Counted from the stretch's first letter, positions 7,002 to 16,601 are shown. The stretch is DNA of 62,222 bases from an uncultured Collinsella sp. (GCA_900538305.1 UPXY01000011.1:1-62222); one strand, 5' to 3'. The notes: generated by a model from the letters alone, not told the origin. A program made the numbers and translations.

Positions 7002-8138
7002 ATGGGTGATGAACGGTATTTGGGTGAGAGCACGCCGAAGCTCGGGTTCGGCTTCATGCGTCTGCCCAAGCTCGAGGATGGTGCGATCGATATCGAGCAG
7101 ACGAAGGACATGGTCGACCGCTTCATGGATGCCGGTCTCACATATTTCGATACAGCGTACGTCTACGACAACGGCGGCTCGGAGCGCGCGCTGAAGGAGG
7201 CGCTCGTCGACCGGTATCCCCGCGAGGCGTTCACCGTCGCCACCAAGGTCAACACCCACGTCGCGACATCGGCGGAAGATGCGCGCCATCAGCTCGAGGT
7301 GAGCTTGGGGCGCACGGGCGCGGGGTACTTCGACTACTACCTGCTCCACGCGATTCAGCCTTCGAATGTGGCGAAGTACGATGAGTACGGCCTATGGGAC
7401 TTCGTGAAGGAGCAGAAGGAGCGCGGCCTCGTGCGCCATTGGGGTTTCTCGTTCCACGGGAGCCCGGAGCTCTTGGATTCCCTCCTTACCAAGCATCCAG
7501 ATGCGGAGTTCGTTCAGCTGCAGATCAACTATGCGGATTGGGAGCATCCCGAGGTCGCTTCGCGAGCGAACTACGAGGTCGCGCGCAAATATGGCAAGCC
7601 TATCGTCATCATGGAGCCGGTAAAGGGCGGTATGCTTGCGAACCCCATCCCACAGGTGCAGGAGCTTTTGCGCGCGGCGAACCCCAACGCCTCGCTCGCC
7701 TCGTGGGCGATCCGCTATGCGGCTTCGCTCGAGGGTGTCATCACGGTGCTCTCGGGCATGTCGAACCTCGAGCAGATCGACGACAACATCTCGTTCATGC
7801 GCGACTTCGAGCCGCTTTCGGATGAGGAGCAAGCGGTGATCGCGGCGGCGCAGCAGGCATTCGCGAGCATCGAATCCATCCCCTGCACGGCATGTCGCTA
7901 TTGTACGGACGGCTGCCCCATGCATATTCCGATTCCCAGGATTTTCTCAGCGCGGAACAAGCAGCTTGTATGGGGACTTCACGACGAGGCGAACAAGAGC
8001 TACGAAGAGGCGGTGGGTGCCGAGGGTGCCGGTCGCGCCGGCGACTGCATCGCGTGTGGCCAGTGCGAGGCGGCGTGTCCTCAGCATATCGAGATCATCG
8101 ACTGGCTGCGCGACTGCGCAGAGGCGTTTGAAGGTTAG
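7002..8138 (+). CDS. aldo/keto reductase with C-terminal 4Fe-4S domain
   Basis: A 378-residue protein. Residues 1-280 form the aldo/keto reductase barrel (FGFMRLPKLEDG, DTAYVYDNGGSERALKEAL with the catalytic Tyr, and MEPVKGGMLANP). The C-terminus carries two cysteine clusters: CTACRYCTDGCPMHIPIP and CIACGQCEAACPQHIEI, so it likely holds 4Fe-4S clusters. This arrangement is common in anaerobic Firmicutes and Actinobacteria, where substrates are mostly unknown. It ends four bases before the UvrA-like gene and may be co-transcribed with it. Confidence 0.9.
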   Translation: MGDERYLGESTPKLGFGFMRLPKLEDGAIDIEQTKDMVDRFMDAGLTYFDTAYVYDNGGSERALKEALVDRYPREAFTVATKVNTHVATSAEDARHQLEVSLGRTGAGYFDYYLLHAIQPSNVAKYDEYGLWDFVKEQKERGLVRHWGFSFHGSPELLDSLLTKHPDAEFVQLQINYADWEHPEVASRANYEVARKYGKPIVIMEPVKGGMLANPIPQVQELLRAANPNASLASWAIRYAASLEGVITVLSGMSNLEQIDDNISFMRDFEPLSDEEQAVIAAAQQAFASIESIPCTACRYCTDGCPMHIPIPRIFSARNKQLVWGLHDEANKSYEEAVGAEGAGRAGDCIACGQCEAACPQHIEIIDWLRDCAEAFEG

Positions 8139-8141
8139 GTC

Positions 8142-10712
8142 ATGGGCATGGTCGAAGGAGCCGGTCGCGTGCGCGACGCGGAACTGCAGGGACACCGCGT
8201 GAGCCCCGATCATATCGAGGTGCGCGGTGCGCGCGTGCACAACCTGAAGAACATCGACGTCGATATCCCGCTCGGTTGCCTTGTGGGCATCGCGGGCGTC
8301 TCCGGTTCGGGCAAGAGCTCGCTTGCGCTTGGCACGCTCTATGCGGAAGGGTCGCGTCGCTATCTCGACGCGCTCTCCACGTATACGCGCCGGCGCATCG
8401 CGCAGACCGGGCGCGCCACGGTGGACGAGGTGCTCCATGTGCCTGCGGCGCTCGCGCTGCGCCAGCGCCCTGGTATCCCCGGTGTGCATTCGACGTTCGG
8501 CACGTCCACCGAGTTGCTCAATTACCTTCGTCTGCTGTTCTCGCGCCTGGGTAGCCATGCTTGTCCCCAGTGCGGCGCGCACGTACCGCCGAGTATGGAC
8601 GTTGCGCTTGGCATGGAGACCGTCTGCCCTGAGTGCGGGGCGCGCTTCATGGGGCCGGGGGCGGAAGACCTCGCGTTCAACAGCGGGGGCGCCTGCCCAA
8701 CCTGCGGTGGTACGGGCATCGTGCGTACGGTGGATGAGGCGCTGCTCGTGCCCGACGAATCGCTCACGATCGAGGAGGGCGCCGTCGTACCGTGGGGCAC
8801 GCTCATGTTCGACCTCATGAAGCAGGTGTGTGCCGCGATGGGCGTCCGCATAGACGTGCCGTTCTCCGAGCTCACGCCTGAGGAGCGCGATATCGTGTTC
8901 CATGGTCCGGCAGAGAAGAAGCATATCCTGTACCGCCCCAAGGGCGATAACACGCATCCGCCCACCGAACTCGATTTCACGTATTACAACGCCATCTACA
9001 CGGTGGAGAACGCGCTTTCGAAGGTGAAGGACGAGAAGGGTCTGGCGCGCGTCTCCCGGTACCTGCGTGAGGACGTCTGTCCCGATTGCGGCGGCACGCG
9101 CCTTTCCGCGGCGGCGCGCTCGACGATGCTCGACGGCATGAATCTGAGCGAGGCGACGCAGATGACGCTCGACGAGCTCGCCGCGTGGGTTCCTACGGTT
9201 CCCGCACTCGTTCCCGAGACCATGCGCCCCATGGCCGAATCGATCGTGGCCGAGATGGCAGAACCTATACAGCGCCTGCAACAGCTGGGACTCGGTTACC
9301 TTTCGCTCGATCGCGCGAGCTCGACGCTCTCCACGGGCGAGCGCCAGCGCGTGCAACTCGCCCGTGCCGTACGCAACCGTACGTGCGGCGTGCTCTACGT
9401 GCTCGACGAGCCGTCCATCGGCCTGCATCCTTCCAACGTCGAGGGGCTGCTGGGCGTAGTGGACGACCTTCTTGAAGACGGTAACTCCGTGGTGCTCGTG
9501 GACCACGACGTGCGCGTGCTGCGCCATGCGGGTCATCTTATCGAGATCGGCCCGGGGTCGGGTGCTGCGGGCGGTCGCGTGGTGGCTCAAGGCAGCGTCG
9601 AAGAGGTCGAGGCAAGCCCGGAGACGAGGATCGGGCCTTTCCTCGCCGGGGAGCGTCGCATACGCACGCGCGAGCGGGCTCTTGCTGCTGAGATGTTCGA
9701 CGGCGGGGCGATCGCGCTCGAGACCGATGCTATCCACACGGTGAAACCCCTTGCGGTGCGCATTCCGCGCGGCAGGCTCACCGCGGTTACAGGCGTATCG
9801 GGATCGGGTAAGACGACGCTTGTGCTCGAGAGCCTCATCCCTGCACTGCGTGCTCAAGCAGGTATGCGTGCGCAAGAGGCGCCGGAGCCGATGCCAGGGC
9901 ACGTGCGGAGCATCGATGCGGCGGGCATCAAGCGCGTGCACCTCATCGACGCCACGCCTATCGGTGCGAACGTGCGCTCGACGGTGGCGACGTATTCGGG
10001 CGTGATGGATGATCTACGCCGTGCGTACGCGAAGCTGCCCGAAGCACGCGAACGCGGGTACAAGGCGGGTGCATTCTCGTATAACACCGGTGCGCTCAGA
10101 TGTGCTACCTGCGACGGTACGGGACAGATTTCGCTCGACGTGCAGTTCTTGCCCGATGTGGACATCCCGTGCCCGGACTGCGGCGGCTCGCGCTATGGCC
10201 GCGATGCCGCGCTCGTGCGCTTGGCGGGCGATATCAGCCTGCCGGAGCTTTTGAGCTACACGGTGGATCAGGCGCTCGAGGCGCTTGGCGATACGGGGCT
10301 GCACACGGTGAAGGCGAAGCTCTCCATCCTGCGCGACCTGGGACTCGGGTACCTCACGCTTGGCGAGGCGACACCTGCGCTCTCCGGCGGCGAGGCGCAG
10401 CGCCTCAAGCTCGCAAGCGAGCTCACGCGCAACCAGGAGGACGCGCTCTTCGTCTTCGACGAGCCCACGATCGGCCTGCACCCGCTCGACGTGGAGGTGC
10501 TGCTCGGCGTGTTGCAGCGGCTCATCGACAACGGTGCGACGGTCGTGGTGATCGAGCACGACCTCGACATGATCGTCAATGCGGACTACGTGATCGATCT
10601 GGGGCCGGGTGGTGGTGAGGACGGCGGTCGCGTGGTGGCTGCCGGTACGCCCGAAACGGTCGCCGCCTGCCCAGAGAGCATCACCGGCCGCTATATCGCC
10701 GAAGAGCTCTAG
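8142..10712 (+). CDS. UvrA-like ATPase (class II-type UvrA paralogue)
   Basis: An 856-residue protein with two ABC ATPase halves. The first has Walker A GVSGSGKSSLALGTLYAEG near residue 50 and signature LSTGERQRVQLARAV. The second has GVSGSGKTTLVLESLI and LSGGEAQRLKLASEL followed by FVFDEPTIGLHP. Several CxxC pairs (CPQCGAHVP, CPECGARF, CPTCGGTG, CPDCGGTRL, CATCDGTG, CPDCGGSRY) form the UvrA zinc modules. Canonical UvrA is about 940 residues; this shorter form fits the UvrA2/drug-resistance branch rather than the housekeeping excinuclease. uvrB and uvrC are not nearby. Confidence 0.88.
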   Translation: MGMVEGAGRVRDAELQGHRVSPDHIEVRGARVHNLKNIDVDIPLGCLVGIAGVSGSGKSSLALGTLYAEGSRRYLDALSTYTRRRIAQTGRATVDEVLHVPAALALRQRPGIPGVHSTFGTSTELLNYLRLLFSRLGSHACPQCGAHVPPSMDVALGMETVCPECGARFMGPGAEDLAFNSGGACPTCGGTGIVRTVDEALLVPDESLTIEEGAVVPWGTLMFDLMKQVCAAMGVRIDVPFSELTPEERDIVFHGPAEKKHILYRPKGDNTHPPTELDFTYYNAIYTVENALSKVKDEKGLARVSRYLREDVCPDCGGTRLSAAARSTMLDGMNLSEATQMTLDELAAWVPTVPALVPETMRPMAESIVAEMAEPIQRLQQLGLGYLSLDRASSTLSTGERQRVQLARAVRNRTCGVLYVLDEPSIGLHPSNVEGLLGVVDDLLEDGNSVVLVDHDVRVLRHAGHLIEIGPGSGAAGGRVVAQGSVEEVEASPETRIGPFLAGERRIRTRERALAAEMFDGGAIALETDAIHTVKPLAVRIPRGRLTAVTGVSGSGKTTLVLESLIPALRAQAGMRAQEAPEPMPGHVRSIDAAGIKRVHLIDATPIGANVRSTVATYSGVMDDLRRAYAKLPEARERGYKAGAFSYNTGALRCATCDGTGQISLDVQFLPDVDIPCPDCGGSRYGRDAALVRLAGDISLPELLSYTVDQALEALGDTGLHTVKAKLSILRDLGLGYLTLGEATPALSGGEAQRLKLASELTRNQEDALFVFDEPTIGLHPLDVEVLLGVLQRLIDNGATVVVIEHDLDMIVNADYVIDLGPGGGEDGGRVVAAGTPETVAACPESITGRYIAEEL

Positions 10713-10769
10713 GTACACGGAAGGGGGCAGGCGCCCGTGCGACGTCTGCCCCCAATGTCACAGAACCAG

Positions 10770-10836
10770 CCAAAAGGGACAGTCCCCTTTGGATGGTTTG
10801 CTACAGGTTCAGCCAAAAGGGACTGTCCCTTTTGGC
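10770..10836. repeat. two copies of a dispersed palindrome
   Basis: A palindrome with arms GCCAAAAGGGAC and GTCCCTTTTGGC around one T is perfect at 10812-10836. A second, slightly altered copy lies at 10770-10792, and a third occurs at 24461-24485. This copy pair lies between convergent genes, where it could act as a terminator. The same arms at distant loci indicate a repetitive extragenic element. Confidence 0.7.
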
Positions 10837-10843
10837 GGGTTTG

Positions 10844-11776
10844 CTATGCGCCGAAGCCCTGGAAGCGCTCCATGGTGCCGTAGAGCTTCGTGAGGTGCGC
10901 CCATTCGGCCTCGTCGTAGAACGAGCAGGAGCCCGCGCCGAAGACCTTGGCGACCTCGACGGCGAAGCGCGCGGCCTCTTCCACATCCGTGCCGTGGCTC
11001 GCACCGGTGGCGCAGCCGGCGACCATCTGCTCGGTGGCGATCGCAACGCCCACCACGGGCGCGCTCGTGGCGGTGGTGGGCTGCAGGATCGAGTTCAGGT
11101 GGTGCAGGTCGTTGCCGTACGGCGTGATATCCTGCTGCGAGAGGGCGAACACCTGCGGCATCTTGCCGGTCACGCGCGTCATGACATCCATGAGGTCGTT
11201 TGCGACGGGCAGGATGTAGCCGTCCTTGGTGGTGGGAGAGATGGCGATGCCGTTCACGTTGATGACGCGGTTGCCCTTGGTGGTGTCGATGGAGAGGATC
11301 GCGTCCATGCGCGGGTCGACTTCCATGCGGTTCATGGTTTCCATGTCGATGGGGGAATCCATGAAGGGAACCGGGTCGTGCGGTTGCGTGGGGGCATCGG
11401 GACACACGTGCGTGGCAACGATCACGTCGCCGGGGAGCACGTCACCTGCCGTGTGCATCTCCACGAGTTTGAGAGCACAGGTGAGCGCCGCCACCGCGCC
11501 GTCGCCGTCCGAAACGGCACCGATCAGCTCCGGACGCGCGCCCAAACCGCCCAAGCGCCCCACGACGCCGAGCGTGGGCGCATCGCCGCCCCGGCTCTTG
11601 CCGTTTATGCCAGAAATGAGGACTTTTATGCAATCTGTGGAGCCCGTCTCGCTGGTAACGGTCTCGACCACGACGTCCTCGGCACCGCGCTGCTTCAACA
11701 ATTCGGCGATTTCTTTGCCGTTCGCCTGCGGTTTGTCAATAAGATCGTAGATCTCGAGCATCTGGCGGAATAGCAT
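10844..11776 (-). CDS. DUF1177-family protein
   Basis: A 310-residue protein I assign to DUF1177. It has the opening LEIYDLIDKPQANGKEIAELLKQRG, the motif GVVGRLGGLGARPELIGAVSDGDGAVAAL, and ATHVCPDAPTQPHDPVPFMDSP with conserved His/Asp/Cys residues that could bind metal. Family members are often found near dipeptide transport or amino-acid utilisation genes, and their reaction is not known to me. It is divergent from the Dpp/Opp-like operon that starts at 11954, so shared regulation is plausible. A GGAGACC site precedes the ATG. Confidence 0.75.
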   Translation of the reverse strand: MLFRQMLEIYDLIDKPQANGKEIAELLKQRGAEDVVVETVTSETGSTDCIKVLISGINGKSRGGDAPTLGVVGRLGGLGARPELIGAVSDGDGAVAALTCALKLVEMHTAGDVLPGDVIVATHVCPDAPTQPHDPVPFMDSPIDMETMNRMEVDPRMDAILSIDTTKGNRVINVNGIAISPTTKDGYILPVANDLMDVMTRVTGKMPQVFALSQQDITPYGNDLHHLNSILQPTTATSAPVVGVAIATEQMVAGCATGASHGTDVEEAARFAVEVAKVFGAGSCSFYDEAEWAHLTKLYGTMERFQGFGA

Positions 11777-11953
11777 GGCGGTCTCCTTCGCTCTGTTTCA
11801 ATAAAGTGAACGGCTGCATATGGCGCAGTACAGCAGAAAAACATCTGTCATACTATCACGTTACCAGTATGCGTACTGCACAGTCATCGTGCGTAACGCA
11901 ATCGCCGCGCCGGGCTGCCCCCGGGACGCGGTCTCTCGAGGGAGGAAGGAACC
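11777..11953. promoter_or_regulatory. divergent promoter region with a short palindrome
   Basis: The 177 bp between the divergent DUF1177 gene and the peptide transporter hold a perfect CAGTA-TGCG-TACTG palindrome at 11865-11878, which could be an operator for both directions. No consensus -35/-10 pair stood out, and the leader of the transporter is GC-rich up to its GGAGGAAGG ribosome site. Confidence 0.35.
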
Positions 11954-13603
11954 ATGAAGAAGAACGACGAGATCAAGCTTGACGTCGCGCAGTCCACTGC
12001 GTGCCTCAGCCGCCGCGGCTTCCTGCGTAACGCCGCGCTCTTCGGCGCCGGCCTGGGTATGCTCGGCGTCGCCGGCTGCGCGAGCGATGGCGGCGGTTCC
12101 GGCTCCGCCGCGGCCTCGGGCGAGCAGGCCTCGGGCGGCGTGCTCTCGCTGTCCCAGTCCTCGGCACCCCGCTACCTCGATCCCGTGAAGTACACGGGCA
12201 GCTATGAGTCGCAGATCATCTGCACCATCTGCGACACGCTCGTCGCGTACAAGATGGACCTTTCCGAGGTCGGCCCCAACCTGGCCACCGACTGGACCGT
12301 GTCCTCCGACGGCCTCACCTATACCTTCAACCTGCGCGACGACGTGGTCTTCCAGCCCGGCGAGTACCAGGACGGCCGCACCATGGTCGCCGATGACGTC
12401 AAGTTCTCGCTCGAGCGCTCCGCTCAGCAAAGCGCCCTCAAGCGCCTCGAGATGCTTGACCACTGCAACGTCATCTCCGATACGCAGATCGAGTGCGTGC
12501 TGAAGTACCCGGCCGCGTCGTTCATCACGGCGCTCACGGACTCCGGCAACGTCATCATCCCGCGCGATGAGTGCGAGGGCTGGGGCGACGACTTCGGCAA
12601 CCACCTCATCGGCACCGGACCGTTCAAGCTCAAGGAGTTCGTCCTCGACCAGCAGGCCGAGGTGGAGCGCAACGACACCTATTGGGGCCCGACCCCGTAT
12701 CTCGACGGCATCATCATCCGTACGATCTCCGACATGAACCAGGCCGTGAACGCGCTTGCCACCGGCGAGCTCAACATCGCCACCTCGCTCACCGGCGAGG
12801 CCATCAACAACGTGAAGAACAACAGCGAGCTCGTGCTCGAGCAGTCCGAAGGCCTGCATATCGCCTTCGTCGCCTTCAACCAGGTGAACGGCCCCACCGC
12901 CGACCAGCGCGTCCGCAAGGCGCTCATCATGGCGCTCGACCGCGAGGAGTTGTGCAAGGGCGCGTACCCCTACGGCGAGGCGTCGGTCGCGAGCGTGCCG
13001 CTGCCGCGCGGTAGCTGGGGCTACGACGAGGCCGTGGAAGAGCTCGTGCCGCAGTACGATCCCGATGCGGCCAAGGAGCTCCTCGCCGAGGCGGGCTATG
13101 CCGACGGCCTCACGCTCACGCTCTACATCTCCAACACCGATGCCCGCCAGCGCATGGCGACCATCGTCAAGCAGAGCCTGAAGAACAACCTCAACGTCGA
13201 CGTGGACATCCACGTTTCCGACTGGGGCACGTTCTCCGAGGCTGCCGCTGCCGGCACGCCCGACATGTACGGCGTGAGCTGGTCTTGGTACCCCGATCCG
13301 TGGTTCTTCCTGAACCAGCTCTTCAGCACAGATATGCTTGGCTCCATGGGCAACGGCATGCACTTCAGCCACGAGGAGGTCGATGACCTGCTCGCCCAAG
13401 CGAACGCCGTCACCGATCAGGACGAGCGCGCCAAGTACTACAGCGACGCCCTCAAGGCTATCGTGGGTTACGACCCGGTGATCGTGTACGCCTCCGAGCT
13501 CGTGAACACCGGTCTTACGAGCGACGTCCAGGGCTACGTGCAGCGTGCCGATAACAAGGCCATCATCTGCAACTCCGAGGTGAACATCTCCCTCGCCCAG
13601 TAA
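11954..13603 (+). CDS. peptide ABC transporter substrate-binding lipoprotein (DppA/OppA type)
   Basis: This 549-residue solute-binding protein belongs to family 5. The N-terminus has a Tat-like motif SRRGFLRNAALFGAGLG and a lipobox GVAGC at about residue 38, so it is likely exported folded and lipid-anchored. Mature-domain features include the DVKFSLERS segment and the later ADQRVRKALIMALDREELCKGAYPYGEASVASVPLP stretch typical of oligopeptide binders. It heads an operon with two permeases and two ATPases. A hairpin-U tract right after it would make this the most abundant product. The ligand is inferred to be di- or oligopeptides. Confidence 0.92.
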   Translation: MKKNDEIKLDVAQSTACLSRRGFLRNAALFGAGLGMLGVAGCASDGGGSGSAAASGEQASGGVLSLSQSSAPRYLDPVKYTGSYESQIICTICDTLVAYKMDLSEVGPNLATDWTVSSDGLTYTFNLRDDVVFQPGEYQDGRTMVADDVKFSLERSAQQSALKRLEMLDHCNVISDTQIECVLKYPAASFITALTDSGNVIIPRDECEGWGDDFGNHLIGTGPFKLKEFVLDQQAEVERNDTYWGPTPYLDGIIIRTISDMNQAVNALATGELNIATSLTGEAINNVKNNSELVLEQSEGLHIAFVAFNQVNGPTADQRVRKALIMALDREELCKGAYPYGEASVASVPLPRGSWGYDEAVEELVPQYDPDAAKELLAEAGYADGLTLTLYISNTDARQRMATIVKQSLKNNLNVDVDIHVSDWGTFSEAAAAGTPDMYGVSWSWYPDPWFFLNQLFSTDMLGSMGNGMHFSHEEVDDLLAQANAVTDQDERAKYYSDALKAIVGYDPVIVYASELVNTGLTSDVQGYVQRADNKAIICNSEVNISLAQ

Positions 13604-13613
13604 CGGTCTTCGA

Positions 13614-13654
13614 CCGGGCTCCAGCGCTCAAACGCGCCGGGGCCCGGCTTTTTT
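13614..13654 (+). terminator. intra-operon terminator after the binding-protein gene
   Basis: CCGGGCTCC (13614-13622) pairs with GGGGCCCGG (13639-13647), with one G-U pair, and is followed by C and six T. Its place between the binding protein and the first permease suggests partial termination that lowers permease expression. Confidence 0.75.
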
Positions 13655-13672
13655 GTGGGAAGGCGGCATATC

Positions 13673-14632
13673 GTGGCAAAGACCATTTTGAAACGGTTGC
13701 TCCAAACAATCCCGGTGCTGTTCGTCGTGGTGACGCTCACGTTCATCCTCACGCGCATGATTCCGGGCAACCCAGCGATGCAGATGCTGGGTCCGCAGGC
13801 ATCGCCCGATGCCATCGCCACCTTGGAAGAAGAGATGGGGCTCAACCGTCCCATGCTCGAGCAGTATGTGGAGTACCTTCTTGGTCTTTTCCAGGGCGAT
13901 TTCGGCTATTCCTATACCTATAGCGGCCCTGTGCTGCCGGTGATTCTGGAGCGCCTGCCCGCCACGCTCTCCATCACCTTGACGAGCCTTGTGATCGCGC
14001 TCGTGCTGGGCGTGGTCATCGGTGTGGAGTCCGCCGTGCATCAGAACACCTGGTTCGACTACGTCTTCATGGTGCTTGCGCTCGTGGGCGTGTCCATGCC
14101 CATCTTCTGGCTCGCGCTCATGCTCGTGCTCACGTTCAGCGTGAACCTAGGGTGGCTCCCGGCGATCGGCATCGGCTCCTGGTCCGACGGCCTGTGGGAC
14201 GTGGTGAGCCACATGATCCTGCCCGTCACCTGTCTGGCAACGATCCCCGCTGCGACGTTCGCCCGTATCACGCGCTCGAGCGTGCTCGAGACCATCGGCG
14301 GCGAGTACATCAAGGCACTGCGCTCGCGCGGTATTCGCGAGAGCGTCGTGGTGTGGAAGCACGCGTTCAAAAACGCCCTGCCACCCATCGTGACGGTGCT
14401 CGGACTGCAGCTGGCCGGCGCGTTCGCGGGCGCCATCCTCACAGAGAGCATCTTCTCGTGGCCGGGGATCGGCACACTCATCGTGAACTCGGTCAACAGC
14501 CGCGATTACGCCCTCATCCAGGGCATCGTGCTCTTCAGCGCGGTGGTGTTCGTGTTCGTGAACTTGGTGGTCGACGTCGTATACACCATCATCAATCCCA
14601 AGGTTAGCTACGAGGGCGGAAGTGAGGCGTAA
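13673..14632 (+). CDS. peptide ABC transporter permease (DppB-like)
   Basis: A 319-residue permease. It opens with the DppB/OppB membrane anchor and LTFILTRMIPGNPAMQMLG, includes FDYVFMVLALVGVSMPIFWLALMLVL, and has the EAA-type coupling loop EYIKALRSRGIRESVVVWKHAFKNALPPIVTVLG. About six membrane spans are expected. GTG 13673 has GGGAAGG upstream at suitable spacing; an in-frame GTG at 13655 lies in the terminator's T tract. It stops one base before the next permease start. Confidence 0.9.
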   Translation: MAKTILKRLLQTIPVLFVVVTLTFILTRMIPGNPAMQMLGPQASPDAIATLEEEMGLNRPMLEQYVEYLLGLFQGDFGYSYTYSGPVLPVILERLPATLSITLTSLVIALVLGVVIGVESAVHQNTWFDYVFMVLALVGVSMPIFWLALMLVLTFSVNLGWLPAIGIGSWSDGLWDVVSHMILPVTCLATIPAATFARITRSSVLETIGGEYIKALRSRGIRESVVVWKHAFKNALPPIVTVLGLQLAGAFAGAILTESIFSWPGIGTLIVNSVNSRDYALIQGIVLFSAVVFVFVNLVVDVVYTIINPKVSYEGGSEA

Positions 14633-14633
14633 C

Positions 14634-15548
14634 ATGGCAGACACCAAGCAAGCAATGGCCGGTGCCCCCATGAGCGAGGAGGCCGTCCTCGAGATGCTCA
14701 AGCGCGAGCGCCGTGCGAACAACGCCTGGCATAAGCTCACGCGCAACAAGATGGCCGTCGTCGGCCTCGTCATCGTGGTCGTCATGGTGGCCATGGCGCT
14801 TTTGGCGCCCATCATCGCGCCGTACGATCCCAACAGCTTCGACATCGCCGACGCCTATCAGGGGCCGGGTTACGAGGGACACATCCTCGGCACGGATGAA
14901 TACGGCCGCGACCTGCTGTCGCGCGTGATGTACGGCGCTCGTGTGTCAATCTTCGTCGCTGTGGGCGGCACGGTGCTCGGCGGCATCGTGGGTATTTTGC
15001 TCGGGCTCTTCGCAGGCTTCTTCGGCGGCATCGTCGATTCCGTCGTCATGCGCATCATGGACGGTATGATGGCCTACCCATTCATCCTGCTCGCGCTCAT
15101 CCTCATGACGATCCTAGGAACAGGCGTGCAAAACGTCATCATCGCCATCGGCGTGGCGAACGTGCCGAGCTTCGCGCGCGTGGTGCGCGGACAGGTGCAT
15201 ATCGTGAAGACCGAGGAGTACTGCAACGCGGAGCGCGTGCTGGGCGCAAGCCCGTTGCGCATCCTCTTCGCGCACATTCTGCCGAACGCCATCTCGCCTA
15301 TCATCGTGTACTTCACGCTGAACGTCGCAAGCTCGATCATCTCCGAGGCATCGCTTTCGTTTTTGGGCATCGGCATCACCCCGCCTGATCCCTCGTGGGG
15401 CAACATCCTTGCCGGCGGTCGCACCTGTTTGCAGGGCGCGCCGCACATCGCCACGATCTCCGGCATCTTCATCCTGCTCACGGTGCTCGGCTTCAACCTT
15501 CTGGGCGACGGCATCCGTGACGTGTTCGACCCTAAGCAGAAGCAGTAA
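14634..15548 (+). CDS. peptide ABC transporter permease (DppC-like)
   Basis: A 304-residue partner permease with a cytoplasmic N-terminus, first span KMAVVGLVIVVVMVAMALLAPIIAPY, and the HILGTDEYGRDLLSRVMYGARVSIFV segment characteristic of DppC. The coupling loop reads EEYCNAERVLGASPLRILFAHILPNAI, and SLSFLGIGITPPDPSWGNILAGG follows near the C-terminus. Together with the upstream DppB-like protein it forms the membrane channel. The start at 14634 is one base after the previous stop. Confidence 0.9.
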   Translation: MADTKQAMAGAPMSEEAVLEMLKRERRANNAWHKLTRNKMAVVGLVIVVVMVAMALLAPIIAPYDPNSFDIADAYQGPGYEGHILGTDEYGRDLLSRVMYGARVSIFVAVGGTVLGGIVGILLGLFAGFFGGIVDSVVMRIMDGMMAYPFILLALILMTILGTGVQNVIIAIGVANVPSFARVVRGQVHIVKTEEYCNAERVLGASPLRILFAHILPNAISPIIVYFTLNVASSIISEASLSFLGIGITPPDPSWGNILAGGRTCLQGAPHIATISGIFILLTVLGFNLLGDGIRDVFDPKQKQ

Positions 15549-15560
15549 GGAGGGCGTGCC

Positions 15561-16601
15561 ATGGCTGAGACCACGGAAGCGGCGACCACGGCCGCCACGA
15601 GCGAGCACCTTCTCGAGGTGCGCGACCTCAAGACGTATTTCCATACCTCTGCGGGTATCGCCCGCGCGGTGGACGGTGTGAGCTTTACCCTCGATCGCGG
15701 CAAGACCCTCGGCATCGTGGGCGAATCGGGTTCGGGTAAGAGCGTCACCGCGTCCTCGGTGATCCGTCTGCTACCCAAGACGGGCAAGATCGAGGGCGGT
15801 ACCATCACGTTCGACGGCAAGGACATGGTGCATATCGACATGCGCGAGCTTCTGGCGCTGCGCGGCAAAGACATCGCCATGATCTACCAGGATCCCATGA
15901 CGTCGCTCGATCCGGTGTTCAAGGTGGGTAGCCAGATGATTGAGCTCATCCGGGCGCACGAGAACATCTCGAAGGCCGAGGCGCGCGAGCGCGCTATCGA
16001 GATGCTGCGCCTCGTGGGCATCCCCGAGCCCGAGCGCCGCATGGATTCCTACCCCTATGAGCTTTCCGGCGGCATGTGCCAGCGCGTGATCATCGCCATG
16101 GCCATGAGCTTGAAGCCGAAGTTCATCATTGCCGACGAGCCCACCACGGCGCTCGACGTGACCGTGCAGTCGCAGGTGCTCGATCTGCTGAAGAGCCTGC
16201 AGGACACGTTCGGCACGGCGATCCTCTTGATCACGCACAACCTCGGTATCGTGTGGAAGATGGCCGACGAGGTTATGGTCATGTATGCGGGGCGCACCGT
16301 GGAGCACGCGTCCACCGAGGAGCTCTATGCGAACCCGTTGCACCCCTACACCTGGGGTCTTCTGGATTCCATGCCCAAGCTCTCGGATAACGAGAACGAG
16401 GATTTGAAGACCATTCCGGGCGTTCCGCCCGATTTGCGCCTCACGGGTGAGTGCTGCAACTTCTGCAATCGCTGCCCGTATGCGACCGAGATCTGCAGCC
16501 GCGAGGTGCCGCCCGTCCGCGAGGTAGCGCCCGGGCACATCGTAGCGTGTCACCTGCAGGATGGTAAGGGCGGCCTCGTGAGGGAAGGGGGCGCGCGATG
16601 A
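15561..16601 (+). CDS. peptide ABC transporter ATPase (DppD-like)
   Basis: A 346-residue ATPase with Walker A GESGSGKSV, the Q-loop YQDPMTSLDPVF, signature LSGGMCQRVIIAMAM and Walker B FIIADEPTTALD. The C-terminal oligopeptide-transporter extension has the cysteine pattern CCNFCNRCPYATEIC, known to bind an Fe-S cluster in some DppD/OppD proteins. It overlaps the next ATPase gene by four bases (ATGA), so the two subunits are coupled. Confidence 0.92.
   Translation: MAETTEAATTAATSEHLLEVRDLKTYFHTSAGIARAVDGVSFTLDRGKTLGIVGESGSGKSVTASSVIRLLPKTGKIEGGTITFDGKDMVHIDMRELLALRGKDIAMIYQDPMTSLDPVFKVGSQMIELIRAHENISKAEARERAIEMLRLVGIPEPERRMDSYPYELSGGMCQRVIIAMAMSLKPKFIIADEPTTALDVTVQSQVLDLLKSLQDTFGTAILLITHNLGIVWKMADEVMVMYAGRTVEHASTEELYANPLHPYTWGLLDSMPKLSDNENEDLKTIPGVPPDLRLTGECCNFCNRCPYATEICSREVPPVREVAPGHIVACHLQDGKGGLVREGGAR

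Noticed and set aside
7947..9941. 664-codon open frame on the minus strand
   Set aside because: It lies wholly opposite the UvrA-like and aldo/keto genes, is rich in Arg/His, and has no family features; a GC-driven shadow.
11861..13399. 512-codon minus-strand frame opposite the binding-protein gene
   Set aside because: Low-complexity valine/arginine-rich antisense product; the plus-strand lipoprotein is clear.
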